From contig CAOKVX010000001.1 of assembly GCA_948472945.1 (NCBI GenBank), positions 62,001 through 126,000 on the forward strand: DNA of 64,000 nucleotides, read 5' to 3'. The position numbers and the translations under genes are program-made. Below are positions 36,638 through 45,261 of the stretch, piece after piece (position 1 is the stretch's first letter; each line of letters opens with the position of its first letter). This DNA comes from an uncultured Clostridia bacterium. GTDB taxonomy: Bacteria > Bacillota > Clostridia > Lachnospirales > Lachnospiraceae. The notes under the pieces are model-generated. The model was not told the origin of the DNA, ran no database searches, and was given only the letters and a program-made list of their open reading frames with translations.

Positions 36638-37801
36638 ATGGAGGCGTATTTTGACAATGCCGCTACAACAAAAGCGGCGTCTGAAGTTGTCGACATAATG
36701 ATGAAAGTTTTGTCGGAAGATTACGGCAACCCGTCATCAAAGCATACAAAAGGCTTGGACGCTGAGGAGTATATTGATAATTCTAGAAAGATTATTGCAG
36801 ATACGTTAAAATGTGACGCTAAAAATATTATATTTACATCCGGAGGAACGGAGGCAAACAACCATGCGCTTATCGGAACGGCGCTAGCGTATGAAAGAAC
36901 AGGGAAGCATATTATAACGACGGCCTTTGAGCATGCTTCTGTAAATGAGCCGCTTTTATTTCTCGAAAAAAAAGGATATGAAATTTCATTTGTCAGTGTA
37001 GACAATGAGGGACATGTTGACGCGGACGAGCTTAAAAGCATGGTTCGTGACGATACGATACTTGTATCAGTGATGCATGTCAACAATGAAGTTGGTGCGC
37101 TTCAGGATATAAAGAAACTTTCGGAAGCTGTAAAAAGCGTAAACAGCAGGGTTATTTTTCATGTAGATGCGATACAGGGGTACGGAAAATACAGAATCTT
37201 TCCCAAAAAACAGGGAATTGACCTGATGTCTGCGAGCGGACATAAAATAAATGGTCCTAAGGGAAGCGGGTTTCTATATAAAGGCGATAAATTAAAGACA
37301 TTTCCGTATCTTTACGGCGGAGGTCAGGAAAAGGGTATGCGCTCCGGCACGGAAAATGTCCCGGCTATCGCCGGGCTTGGCGCTGCAGTAAAGCAGATGT
37401 ATGACAATCTTGACGATAGACGGCGTCTTATAATTGAAGTCAAGCAGGCGCTTATCGACGGAATTAGCGAAATTGAAGGAGCCGTATTTAATATAAATAG
37501 GAGTCTTGACGCAAACGTCGGAGCTCCGCATATACTCAGCGTATCTTTTGAGGGTGTAAGAGGTCAGGTGCTCTTAAATGCTCTGCAGGATAATAAAATT
37601 TATGTATCGTCAGGCTCGGCGTGCTCGTCGAATCACCCACAGATTAGCGGAACGCTTAAAGCTATAGGAGTTAGTGAAAAACTGCTTGATTCTACGATAA
37701 GGTTTTCGATGTCGTTTGAAAATACGGTCAGGCAGGCGGAGTATGTTGTCAAGGTGCTGAAAGAGCAGATTCCTGTACTTCAGAAGTTTAAAAGATACTA
37801 A
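36638..37801 (+). CDS. Cysteine desulfurase (NifS-like)
   Basis: 387-residue PLP enzyme releasing sulfur from cysteine as a persulfide. PLP lysine in SASGHKINGPKGSGFLY and catalytic cysteine in SSGSACSSNHPQ. I start at ATG 36638 (AGGAGA 7 bases upstream) rather than the adjacent GTG. It stands directly before thiI, the arrangement of B. subtilis nifZ-thiI, so it most likely feeds sulfur to 4-thiouridine synthesis. Confidence 0.94.
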   Translation: MEAYFDNAATTKAASEVVDIMMKVLSEDYGNPSSKHTKGLDAEEYIDNSRKIIADTLKCDAKNIIFTSGGTEANNHALIGTALAYERTGKHIITTAFEHASVNEPLLFLEKKGYEISFVSVDNEGHVDADELKSMVRDDTILVSVMHVNNEVGALQDIKKLSEAVKSVNSRVIFHVDAIQGYGKYRIFPKKQGIDLMSASGHKINGPKGSGFLYKGDKLKTFPYLYGGGQEKGMRSGTENVPAIAGLGAAVKQMYDNLDDRRRLIIEVKQALIDGISEIEGAVFNINRSLDANVGAPHILSVSFEGVRGQVLLNALQDNKIYVSSGSACSSNHPQISGTLKAIGVSEKLLDSTIRFSMSFENTVRQAEYVVKVLKEQIPVLQKFKRY

Positions 37802-37909
37802 CTCAGGCTTTGCGGTTATGAATAATATAATCACTTACCCTATATCAAAACTATATGTATGGGGTTTGATATTTGCGATAAATAAAGTCGGGATGAAAGG
37901 AAAGATAGA

Positions 37910-39088
37910 ATGTATAAGGCATTTTTGATTAAATATTCGGAGATAGGCATTAAGGGAAAGAACAGGTATGTGTTTGAGGACGCGCTTGTAAGAAATATTG
38001 TCAAGGCCCTTGAGGGGGTTGACGGCGTATTTGACGTGTCGAAAGAACAGGGCAGGATATATATAGAGGCCAAGTCGGACTACGACTATGAGGAAACCTG
38101 TGAAGTTTTGCAGAAAGTCTTCGGTATCGCAGCAATATGCCCGACTGAGCTTGTAGAGGATAAATCGTGGGAAAATGTCTGCAAAAGGGTTTGTGAGTTT
38201 GTGGACGGACAGTATGAGGACAAAAATTTTACATTTAAGGTGTTTGCAAAGAGGAGCGATAAGACATACCCATTTACATCGCCGGAGATAGGCAGGGAGG
38301 CTGGCGCAGTCTTAATTGACCGATTTCCCGAGATGAGTGTAGACGTACATGAGCCTGAGGTTAAGATAACAGTGGAGATACGCTCATGCGCCTATATATA
38401 TTCAAAGTCGATACCCGGATCTGGAGGTATGCCTGTAGGATGCGGCGGAAAGGCTATGCTTCTTTTGTCGGGAGGAATTGACAGTCCGGTTGCGGGCTAT
38501 ATGATTGCAAAGCGAGGAGTGAATATGGATGCGGTATATTTTCATGCGCCTCCTTATACGAGCGAGCGGGCAAAAAAGAAAGTAGTGGATCTAGCGCGCA
38601 AGATTTCGGTTTACACAGGGAAGATAAGGCTTCATGTGATTAATTTTACTGAGATACAGATGGCGATATATGAGAAATGCCCGCATGATGAGCTCACTAT
38701 CATCATGAGAAGGTATATGATGAGAATAGCCGAGAAACTTGCTATTGATTCCGGCTGCCTTTCACTCATAACCGGTGAGAGTATAGGACAAGTTGCTAGC
38801 CAGACGATGCAGAGTCTTGCGGCAACAAACGAGGTTTGTACATTGCCTGTATTCAGACCTCTTATTGCGTTTGACAAGCAGGATATAATTTCAGTTTCTG
38901 AGAGGATAGACACGTTTGAGACGTCGATTCTTCCATATGAAGACTGCTGTACAACATTTGTTGCAAAACATCCTGTTACTAAGCCTGATGTGATGGTTAT
39001 CAGAAAGTCGGAGACAAAACTTGAGGATGTAATTGGCGAGATGCTTGAGAGGGCGTACTCATCGGATGAGATTATAGAGGTTGGATGA
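37910..39088 (+). CDS. thiI: tRNA 4-thiouridine synthetase, short form
   Basis: 392-residue enzyme thiolating U8 of tRNA. It has an N-terminal ferredoxin-like and THUMP region (to about 165) and a PP-loop ATPase domain with SGGIDSPVAGYM. The C-terminal rhodanese domain of E. coli ThiI (482 residues) is absent, as usual in Gram-positive bacteria where a dedicated NifS-like partner supplies sulfur. That partner is the gene before it. A role in thiamine synthesis is therefore unlikely. Confidence 0.95.
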   Translation: MYKAFLIKYSEIGIKGKNRYVFEDALVRNIVKALEGVDGVFDVSKEQGRIYIEAKSDYDYEETCEVLQKVFGIAAICPTELVEDKSWENVCKRVCEFVDGQYEDKNFTFKVFAKRSDKTYPFTSPEIGREAGAVLIDRFPEMSVDVHEPEVKITVEIRSCAYIYSKSIPGSGGMPVGCGGKAMLLLSGGIDSPVAGYMIAKRGVNMDAVYFHAPPYTSERAKKKVVDLARKISVYTGKIRLHVINFTEIQMAIYEKCPHDELTIIMRRYMMRIAEKLAIDSGCLSLITGESIGQVASQTMQSLAATNEVCTLPVFRPLIAFDKQDIISVSERIDTFETSILPYEDCCTTFVAKHPVTKPDVMVIRKSETKLEDVIGEMLERAYSSDEIIEVG

Positions 39089-39127
39089 TAATTATTTTGT
39101 GAGATAATTCTTTTGCGGTATGATTTG

Positions 39128-39166
39128 TTTTTACTTTATAGTACGTATTTTCCTATAAAGTAAAAA
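39128..39166. other. Perfect 14-bp AT-rich hairpin
   Basis: TTTTTACTTTATAG (39128-39141) pairs without mismatch to 39153-39166 around an 11-base loop. It lies between the converging thiI and HPr-like genes, next to a second palindrome, and may help end thiI transcripts although no T-run follows on +. Confidence 0.5.
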
Positions 39167-39192
39167 CGGACTGCACACATATGTGCAGTCCG
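39158..39192 (-). terminator. Rho-independent terminator of the HPr-like gene
   Basis: On the minus strand CGGACTGCACA-TATG-TGTGCAGTCCG (39167-39192), an 11-bp perfect stem, is followed directly by TTTTTAC. Confidence 0.88.
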
Positions 39193-39227
39193 AAGCGCTG
39201 ACTGTCAAAAATTAACGGCCGAGGATT

Positions 39228-39461
39228 TTACTCAACAATATAAGGTTTGAGTTTATCCAAAATCTCATCAATATTTTCATCTGTATGTATATTTAAATCA
39301 ATGTCTTTTGAAAGGTCAAGACTGAAAATACCCATTATTGACTTTGCATCGATGATATAACGGCCCGAAATCAAATCAAGATCACAGTCAAAGCGTGCTG
39401 CGGCCTCGCAGAATGATTTAACTTTGTCAATTGAGTTTAAAGAAATTCTTACTGTTTTCAT
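39228..39461 (-). CDS. HPr-like protein lacking the phosphoryl-accepting histidine
   Basis: 77 residues with the HPr fold pattern: the regulatory-serine region AKSIMGIFSLDLSK matches SIMGxxSL of true HPr, and strands and helices line up end to end. The active-site loop GIHARPA with His15 is replaced by SIDKVKSF, so it cannot carry phosphate for sugar PTS transport. The serine equivalent to Ser46 remains. AGGAGGTAAC precedes the ATG, and it has its own promoter and terminator, so it is a real, monocistronic gene. A regulatory decoy or adaptor role is speculative. Confidence 0.85.
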   Translation of the reverse strand: MKTVRISLNSIDKVKSFCEAAARFDCDLDLISGRYIIDAKSIMGIFSLDLSKDIDLNIHTDENIDEILDKLKPYIVE

Positions 39462-39500
39462 AACTGTTACCTCCTGTATATATTCTTTTTTCCATACACG

Positions 39501-39531
39501 ATTATAGTAACATAAGAAAAATAAATGTCAA
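39501..39531 (-). promoter_or_regulatory. Promoter of the HPr-like gene
   Basis: Minus strand: TTGACA (39526-39531), 19-base spacer, TATAAT (39501-39506). Both hexamers are consensus; the spacer is two bases longer than ideal. Confidence 0.55.
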
Positions 39532-39644
39532 CAATTTTTTTGAAAAAAGATTAGGGGATAAAAACATTTAAACTGATATAAACATGTTGGGGCTGGTCGA
39601 TAAAAAATAATGCGCATAAAAATGAAAGATGGAGGGATAGTGTT

Positions 39645-41015
39645 TTGTCTTGTTTAAATATTGCTTTTATGACCCTTGGATGTAAAGTGAATTATTATGA
39701 AACCAGCAAGCTTTCAGCGGAGTTTGAGATGGCCGGGGCAAATATAGTTTCATTTGAGAGCGTCGCCGACATATATGTTGTAAACACTTGTACGGTGACG
39801 AACATAGCCGACAGGAAATCGAGAAAGATGCTTCACCGTGCCAAGAGGCTTAATGAAAATGCGCTGGTCGTCGCAATGGGATGTTTTGCCGAGGCAAATA
39901 AAGAGTCCCTCGCAGAGAGTGAAAGTATAGACCTAGTTATCGGTAATGACAGAAAAAATGACGCGTACGGAATAATAATGGAAAATTATTTTGATATGAC
40001 AACTGTGGGGAGCGGGGAAAAGACGGAACGGGAAAATATGTCCATTAGCGGTAATAATGACAGTGTAAAATTAAATGAACACGATGAGAACGGACGCACG
40101 CGTGCGTATGTCAAAATACAGGACGGCTGCAATCAGTTCTGCAGCTACTGCAAAATTCCTTACGTAAGGGGCAGGCTTAAAAGCAGAATCGGCACAGATG
40201 TCTCTGACGAGGTGAAAAGTCTTGCAGAATCCGGGTGCAGGGAGATTGTACTGACGGGAATACATCTGTCGTCATACGGTGTTGACCGAAGCGGGTGTAA
40301 GTCATTTGTGGAGCTTGGCGGAGAGCCTGTTGCAGGGCTTGCGTCAGAGCTTGCCGGAATTTCGGGTATTGAGCGTATCAGGTTTGGCTCGCTTGAGCCT
40401 AGAATTATAACAGAGGAATTTGTCAGGGCAATTTCGGGTAATATAAAGGTATGTCCCCATTTTCATCTCTCGCTGCAAAGCGGATGTGATAAAACGCTCG
40501 CCGCAATGAACAGAAAATATACGGTTGACGATTACAGGAAAGCCTGCGGTATACTTAGAAAATATTACGACAGACCTGCAATCACCACGGATGTGATAGT
40601 TGGATTTCCCGGTGAGACCGACGGTGATTTTGAACAGAGCATGCGGTTTGTAAAGGAGATTGGATTTTCTGATATACATGTATTTAAGTATTCAAAGCGT
40701 GATGGAACGAGAGCGGCCAATATGGAGGGCGGCGTGCCTGAAAGCGTTAAGCATGAAAGGAGCAGACTGCTGATAGAGGCTGGCCGCGAATTAACAGAGA
40801 TCTATAACAGATCATTTATCGGGCAGAAACAGCTCTGTCTTGTTGAGGAAAAGATAACAGTGGGCGGCACAGATTACTATACCGGACATAACGAGAGATA
40901 TATTAAGCTCATATTTGATGCGTGCGGCATGTCGGGCGACATGGAAAATCAGCTTTTGGAAGTTGTTCCGTCAGAAACATTTGACGGCGGTATGCTGCTT
41001 TGTGGGAGATTATAA
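39645..41015 (+). CDS. mtaB: tRNA t6A37 methylthiotransferase
   Basis: 456-residue radical-SAM enzyme converting t6A to ms2t6A at tRNA position 37. The N-terminal iron-sulfur domain begins MTLGCKVNYYET; the radical-SAM cluster is CNQFCSYCKIPYVRGR; a TRAM-like domain ends the protein. Start is TTG, 8 bases after GGAGGG; no ATG gives an acceptable alternative because the conserved N terminus begins within 10 residues. Confidence 0.93.
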   Translation: MSCLNIAFMTLGCKVNYYETSKLSAEFEMAGANIVSFESVADIYVVNTCTVTNIADRKSRKMLHRAKRLNENALVVAMGCFAEANKESLAESESIDLVIGNDRKNDAYGIIMENYFDMTTVGSGEKTERENMSISGNNDSVKLNEHDENGRTRAYVKIQDGCNQFCSYCKIPYVRGRLKSRIGTDVSDEVKSLAESGCREIVLTGIHLSSYGVDRSGCKSFVELGGEPVAGLASELAGISGIERIRFGSLEPRIITEEFVRAISGNIKVCPHFHLSLQSGCDKTLAAMNRKYTVDDYRKACGILRKYYDRPAITTDVIVGFPGETDGDFEQSMRFVKEIGFSDIHVFKYSKRDGTRAANMEGGVPESVKHERSRLLIEAGRELTEIYNRSFIGQKQLCLVEEKITVGGTDYYTGHNERYIKLIFDACGMSGDMENQLLEVVPSETFDGGMLLCGRL

Positions 41016-41060
41016 TGTTTTGTAGTATAACGCTGATAAAGGCGTCATTTGAAAAATACC

Positions 41061-41089
41061 TTGATTTAAACCCGGATATAAAATATAAT
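41061..41089 (+). promoter_or_regulatory. Sigma-A promoter of ireB-ruvX
   Basis: TTGATT (41061-41066), 17-base spacer, TATAAT (41084-41089), about 58 bases before ireB. Confidence 0.65.
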
Positions 41090-41146
41090 ATACTGTAATA
41101 TAGACAAATCGTAACAGGAAATAATATAGAAAAGGATGAGATAAAT

Positions 41147-41407
41147 ATGCAGGAAATACATAACACACAGTTTTTTAAGGTACAAAAGGAGCAGGAGTAT
41201 CTTGTCTCTGATGTTATAGCTGCTGTATATGCCTCACTGAAAGAGAAGGGTTACAACCCTGTGAATCAGATTGTCGGATATATAATGTCGGGGGACCCTA
41301 CTTATATTACAAGCCACAACGGCGCGAGGAGTCTTATAATGAGGGTTGAGCGCGACGAGATAATTGAAGTACTGTTGGAGGATTACATTAAAAATAATCT
41401 TGCATAA
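41147..41407 (+). CDS. ireB: IreB-family regulatory phosphoprotein
   Basis: 86 residues, normal size. The core [37 protein letters not shown]...[14 protein letters not shown] is the hallmark of the family (DUF965/YrzL). In Enterococcus IreB is a substrate of the PASTA kinase IreK, phosphorylated on N-terminal threonines; here one threonine (Thr7) is in that stretch. Followed by ruvX and a DUF1292 gene in the usual Firmicute order. Confidence 0.93.
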   Translation: MQEIHNTQFFKVQKEQEYLVSDVIAAVYASLKEKGYNPVNQIVGYIMSGDPTYITSHNGARSLIMRVERDEIIEVLLEDYIKNNLA

Positions 41408-41430
41408 ATGCGGAATGGATATATTTGTTT

Positions 41431-41853
41431 ATGAGATTACTTGGTCTGGACTATGGCTCAAGGACTGTTGGAGTTGCGGTTAGCGACGAACTTATGATAA
41501 CGGCCCAGGGACTGGAAACGATAGAAAGAAAAAAAGAGAATCAGCTTAGGAGAACGCTTGCAAGGATTGAAGCTATATGTGATGAATATGGAGTTGATAG
41601 AATTGTTCTCGGATTTCCTAAGAATATGGATAACTCTATAGGGGAACAGGCTGAACGTGTAGAGGAATTCAAGGAGACGCTTGAGCGGCGGACAGGACTG
41701 GAGGTTATTCTCTGGGACGAGAGGCTTACAACTGTATCGGCGAAGCGTGTTCTGAATGAAAGCAACATAAGAAGCAGGGACGAACAGAAAAAGGTGATTG
41801 ACAAAATTGCAGCTGTATTTATATTGCAGGGATATCTTGACAGCTGCAGATGA
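41431..41853 (+). CDS. ruvX: Pre-16S rRNA nuclease / Holliday-junction resolvase-like YqgF
   Basis: 140-residue RNase H-fold nuclease. [20 protein letters not shown] is the canonical N terminus and fixes the start at 41431; [17 protein letters not shown] and [10 protein letters not shown] carry the other acidic residues. In bacteria YqgF trims the 16S rRNA 5' end. Confidence 0.95.
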   Translation: MRLLGLDYGSRTVGVAVSDELMITAQGLETIERKKENQLRRTLARIEAICDEYGVDRIVLGFPKNMDNSIGEQAERVEEFKETLERRTGLEVILWDERLTTVSAKRVLNESNIRSRDEQKKVIDKIAAVFILQGYLDSCR

Positions 41854-41912
41854 ACAGGCCAGTACACTAGGTATTTGGTTATTCGGTTACAATTATATAT
41901 GGAGGAAAGTTA

Positions 41913-42173
41913 ATGCTGGATGAGATTACGGTTTACAATGACGACGGCGAGGAGGCAGTGTTCCACGTCATAGAACAGACTCAGATAAATGGAAACAGTT
42001 ATCTGCTTGCCGCTGAGGATGTTGACGAAGAGGAGCTTGACGCATGGATATTTAAGCAGATTCGGACGGACGACGATGAAGTATATTATGAAACAATAGA
42101 AGATGAGACAGAGCTTGAGGCAGTCATAGAGGTTTTCGAGGAGCTTTTGGACGACTGCGAGATTGAGATGTAA
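41913..42173 (+). CDS. DUF1292-family acidic protein
   Basis: 86 residues, strongly acidic (DEEELDAWIF, DDDEVYYETIEDETELEAVIEVFEELLDDCE). Matches DUF1292 (B. subtilis YrzB) in length and in its place after ireB-ruvX. GGAGGAAA before the ATG. Function unknown. Confidence 0.9.
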   Translation: MLDEITVYNDDGEEAVFHVIEQTQINGNSYLLAAEDVDEEELDAWIFKQIRTDDDEVYYETIEDETELEAVIEVFEELLDDCEIEM

Positions 42174-42220
42174 ATCTGAACAGTAAACTTACAAAAATAA
42201 TAAAGCTTGATAAAGGCTAA

Positions 42221-42299
42221 TGAAGCGTTGATATAACCAGCGTTTCACTAAAATAAAATTTAATAAGCCGGACATACTTAGTTTCGCTGTATTAAATTT
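42221..42299 (+). other. Structured leader upstream of RNase J
   Basis: In the 245-bp gap before RNase J are two possible RNA hairpins: GAAGCGTTG / CAGCGTTTC (42222-42230 with 42238-42246, with G-U pairs) and a perfect 10-bp AAATTTAATA / TATTAAATTT (42256-42265 with 42290-42299). Neither is followed by a T-run, so a regulatory or stability role is more likely than termination. Confidence 0.4.
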
Positions 42300-42418
42300 G
42301 CGGCATGCCGACTAATTCCCAAATGATTATAATTAATTTGAGGATGCCGGCGGTATTATGTCGCGTCATTTGTTACAGGGAGAAGAGACTGCCCGGTGTA
42401 TATTTGGAGGTGCTTTTT

Positions 42419-44089
42419 TTGAAAATTAAATATGACCCGGAAAAGACGGTAAAAGTCATTCCGTTAGGGGGACTCGAGCAGATTGGTATGAACATTACTG
42501 CTTTTGAAACTGAGTCCTCTATAGTTGTTGTGGACTGCGGTCTGTCGTTCCCGGATGATGAAATGCTGGGAATTGACCTTGTAATTCCTGATGTAACATA
42601 TCTTGAGGACAATGCCGATAAGCTGAAAGGATTTGTTATAACGCACGGACATGAGGACCATATCGGCGCGCTGCCGTATGTATTGAAACAGGTTAGCGCT
42701 CCCGTTTATGCCACAAAACTCACTATGGGTATAATAGAAAATAAGTTCAGGGAACATGGGCTTATGAAATCAGTGCGCAGGAAAGTCGTATCTTACGGAC
42801 AGTCAATTAATCTTGGAGATTTCAGGATCGAGTTTGTCAGGACAAATCACAGCATAGCTGACTCAGCAATGCTTGCAATTACTACTCCGGCAGGAGTGAT
42901 TTTCCACACCGGAGACTTTAAGGTCGATTACACACCTGTGTACGGTGAGATGATTGACTTACAGAGGATAGCCGAGATTGGCAAAAAGGGAGTACTCGCG
43001 CTTATGTGTGACAGCACAAACGTCATGAAGCCGGGATATACAATGTCTGAGAGGACGGTCGGACGAACATTTGACAATATATTTGACGACCACAGGGACA
43101 GCAGAATAATAGTCGCCACATTTGCATCAAATGTGGACAGAGTTCAGCAGATAATAAATTCAGCGCAGAAATATAAAAGAAAAGTAGTTATAGAGGGACG
43201 TTCAATGATTAACATCATTGCGACAGCCTCTGAGCTTGGATATATTAATATTCCGGACGGAATAATGATAGATATAGAGCACATGAAAAATTATACTGAC
43301 GACCAGATAGTCCTTATCACAACGGGAAGTCAGGGCGAGGCTATGGCTGCGCTGCCGAGAATGGCTGCGTCTATTCACAAAAAGATATCTATAAAGCCGG
43401 GCGATACAGTTATATTCAGTTCAACTCCGATTCCGGGCAATGAGAAGTCGGTTTCAAAGGTTGTAAACGAGCTTATGCATCTTGGCGCGCATGTTATTGT
43501 TCAGGATACGCATGTTTCGGGACATGCATGTCAGGAGGAGATAAAGCTTATTTATGCGCTGACAAAGCCGAAATACGTTTTGCCTGTGCACGGTGAGTAC
43601 AAGCATCTTAAAACTCATGCCGAGCTTGCAAAAAGCATGGGTATACCTAAAGAGGATATATTTATACTGCAGTCAGGCAACGTGCTTGAGCTCAGCTATT
43701 CAAAAGCAGCCATCACAGACCACGTTGCGGCGCGCGGTATTCTTGTAGACGGACTCGGCGTCGGCGACGTCGGAAATATAGTTCTTAGGGACAGGCAGCT
43801 TCTGTCGGAGAACGGACTTATTATTATAGTCCTTACACTTGAGAAAGGCAGCAATCAGGTGCTTGCGGGACCGGACATCGTATCAAGGGGATTTGTATAT
43901 GTGCGCGAATCCGAAAATCTTATGGAGGAGGCGCTTGAGGTCGTTGAAACTGCGCTTGAGCGCTGTATGAAGAGAAATGTGACTGACTGGGGAAAAATAA
44001 AAATTGAGATACGTGATTCGCTTGGCGATTTTATCAGGAAGAGGACGAAGCGCAATCCGATGATTCTTCCAATAATTATGGAGTGTTAA
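42419..44089 (+). CDS. Ribonuclease J
   Basis: 556-residue metallo-beta-lactamase/beta-CASP ribonuclease with 5' exonuclease and endonuclease activity in mRNA decay. Zinc motif THGHEDHIGALPYV; later motifs HTGDFKVDYTP, TTGSQGEAMAAL and VSGHACQEE. Start is TTG, 7-8 bases after GGAGGTG; the conserved KYDPEKTVKVIPLGGLEQIGMN then begins at residue 4, and the total length equals the family norm. An in-frame ATG 114 bases upstream adds an untypical 38 residues and has no ribosome site. Confidence 0.95.
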   Translation: MKIKYDPEKTVKVIPLGGLEQIGMNITAFETESSIVVVDCGLSFPDDEMLGIDLVIPDVTYLEDNADKLKGFVITHGHEDHIGALPYVLKQVSAPVYATKLTMGIIENKFREHGLMKSVRRKVVSYGQSINLGDFRIEFVRTNHSIADSAMLAITTPAGVIFHTGDFKVDYTPVYGEMIDLQRIAEIGKKGVLALMCDSTNVMKPGYTMSERTVGRTFDNIFDDHRDSRIIVATFASNVDRVQQIINSAQKYKRKVVIEGRSMINIIATASELGYINIPDGIMIDIEHMKNYTDDQIVLITTGSQGEAMAALPRMAASIHKKISIKPGDTVIFSSTPIPGNEKSVSKVVNELMHLGAHVIVQDTHVSGHACQEEIKLIYALTKPKYVLPVHGEYKHLKTHAELAKSMGIPKEDIFILQSGNVLELSYSKAAITDHVAARGILVDGLGVGDVGNIVLRDRQLLSENGLIIIVLTLEKGSNQVLAGPDIVSRGFVYVRESENLMEEALEVVETALERCMKRNVTDWGKIKIEIRDSLGDFIRKRTKRNPMILPIIMEC

Positions 44090-44165
44090 TATTATGGGCG
44101 TTAACATTTGACATTTGCGGAGCCCGCGCTCCAATATCTTATGCGTACGGATGGAGGTGATGTTG

Positions 44166-44582
44166 TTGGCGGAGAATACTGGTCAGGCAAAGACGGTTCT
44201 CAGTGTTATAAAGGCGTTGATGGGCATACTTTTGAGCGTAATATTTTATATGCTTGTAATCATTGCCATATCAAAGATGTGCAGTGTGACGTTTGATTTT
44301 ATGTACCAAATTTTTGGGGAAGTGTCCGTTCAGGAGGCTCCCGGGACTGACGTTGAATTTACGATAAATGAGGGCGAGTCAACAATGTCGGTGGCCTCAA
44401 GAATGGAATATGGAAAACTTGTTGTAAACAAATATTCATTTTACATCCGTGTAAAGCTTGATACAATGGAGGCGGGAATAATGCCCGGAACCTATGAACT
44501 CAACACAAGTATGTCCTACGGTGAGATACTCGATATAATAACGGATTATTCGGAGGGCGTTAGCGGGGACAAGACAGAATGA
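44166..44582 (+). CDS. Truncated MltG/YceG-like membrane protein
   Basis: 138 residues from the TTG at 44166 (GGAGGTGA just upstream; TTG 44163 also possible). One membrane segment (about 15-38), then the LysM-like subdomain of MltG: VEFTINEGESTMSVASRMEYGKLVVNKYSFYIRVKLD...IMPGTYELNTSMSYGEILDIIT. The following catalytic domain with the lytic glutamate, about 200 residues in full MltG, is missing. In B. subtilis the full gene (yrrL) occupies this same place before yrrM, so this is a reduced homologue in the mltG slot. Its stop overlaps the next start. Confidence 0.8.
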   Translation: MAENTGQAKTVLSVIKALMGILLSVIFYMLVIIAISKMCSVTFDFMYQIFGEVSVQEAPGTDVEFTINEGESTMSVASRMEYGKLVVNKYSFYIRVKLDTMEAGIMPGTYELNTSMSYGEILDIITDYSEGVSGDKTE

Positions 44583-45259
44583 GATATAGATACAACGGAA
44601 GTGTAATGGATGAACGAATGGATGTCTTTTTGAATATGCTCTACGGAGATGAACCGAATTATCTGAGGGATATAGCATCTTATGCTGCGGATATCCATGC
44701 GCCTGTTATGAGGAAACAGACGGCACAGATACTTCGGTTTTTTATAAATAAAGAAAATGTGGGCAGAATACTTGAAATAGGCACCGCTATCGGTTACTCG
44801 GCCCTGTTTATGGCAGACTGCGCAGATGACATCATGATTGACACTATTGAAAAAGTTCCCGCAAGAATAAAAGATGCGCGTCTTAATTTTGAAAAGTATG
44901 ATAGGGGAAAAAGGATTAATCTTATCGAGGGGGACGCATCCGAAGTGCTTGAAAGTCTGGTTAAGGGCAATAAATTATACGACATTATATTTCTTGACGC
45001 TGCAAAAGCCCAGTACATGGAGTATTTATATTATATTGAAAAGTTAATGGACAGTGAAGCGGTTTTGGTGACTGACAATGTGCTTCAGGAAGGGGAGCTT
45101 CTTGAGTCAAGGTATGCGGTAAACAGACGTGACAGGACAATTCATTCGAGGATGAGGAAGTTTTTAAAAGAGATAACGAACGGAGAAAAATGGAACACGG
45201 TAGTGCTCCCGGTTGGCGACGGAGTGGCTGTAACTACGAAACGTGAAAGGTTGGATTGA
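44579..45259 (+). CDS. trmR: tRNA 5-hydroxyuridine O-methyltransferase (TrmR/YrrM)
   Basis: 226-residue class-I SAM O-methyltransferase. SAM motif ILEIGTAIGYSALFMA; metal/substrate motif IIFLDAAKAQYMEYL; VLVTDNVLQEG. In B. subtilis YrrM (TrmR) methylates 5-hydroxyuridine at the tRNA wobble position, and it is followed by U32 proteins that make the hydroxyl, as here. ATG 44579 overlaps the upstream stop; ATG 44606 (GGAAGTG before it) is an alternative start. Confidence 0.88.
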   Translation: MRYRYNGSVMDERMDVFLNMLYGDEPNYLRDIASYAADIHAPVMRKQTAQILRFFINKENVGRILEIGTAIGYSALFMADCADDIMIDTIEKVPARIKDARLNFEKYDRGKRINLIEGDASEVLESLVKGNKLYDIIFLDAAKAQYMEYLYYIEKLMDSEAVLVTDNVLQEGELLESRYAVNRRDRTIHSRMRKFLKEITNGEKWNTVVLPVGDGVAVTTKRERLD

Positions 45260-45261
45260 AC

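Noticed and set aside
37910-39088. ThiI as a truncated pseudogene
   Set aside because: The missing rhodanese domain is normal in Gram-positive ThiI with a neighbouring cysteine desulfurase.
39120-39195. CRISPR or attachment-site reading of the adjacent palindromes
   Set aside because: They are two single hairpins between convergent genes, one with a T-run, which fits termination; there is no repeat-spacer pattern or integrase.
42305-42418. 38-residue N-terminal extension of RNase J from an upstream ATG
   Set aside because: No ribosome site, sequence unlike the family, and the total would exceed the usual length; the TTG at 42419 has a strong site.
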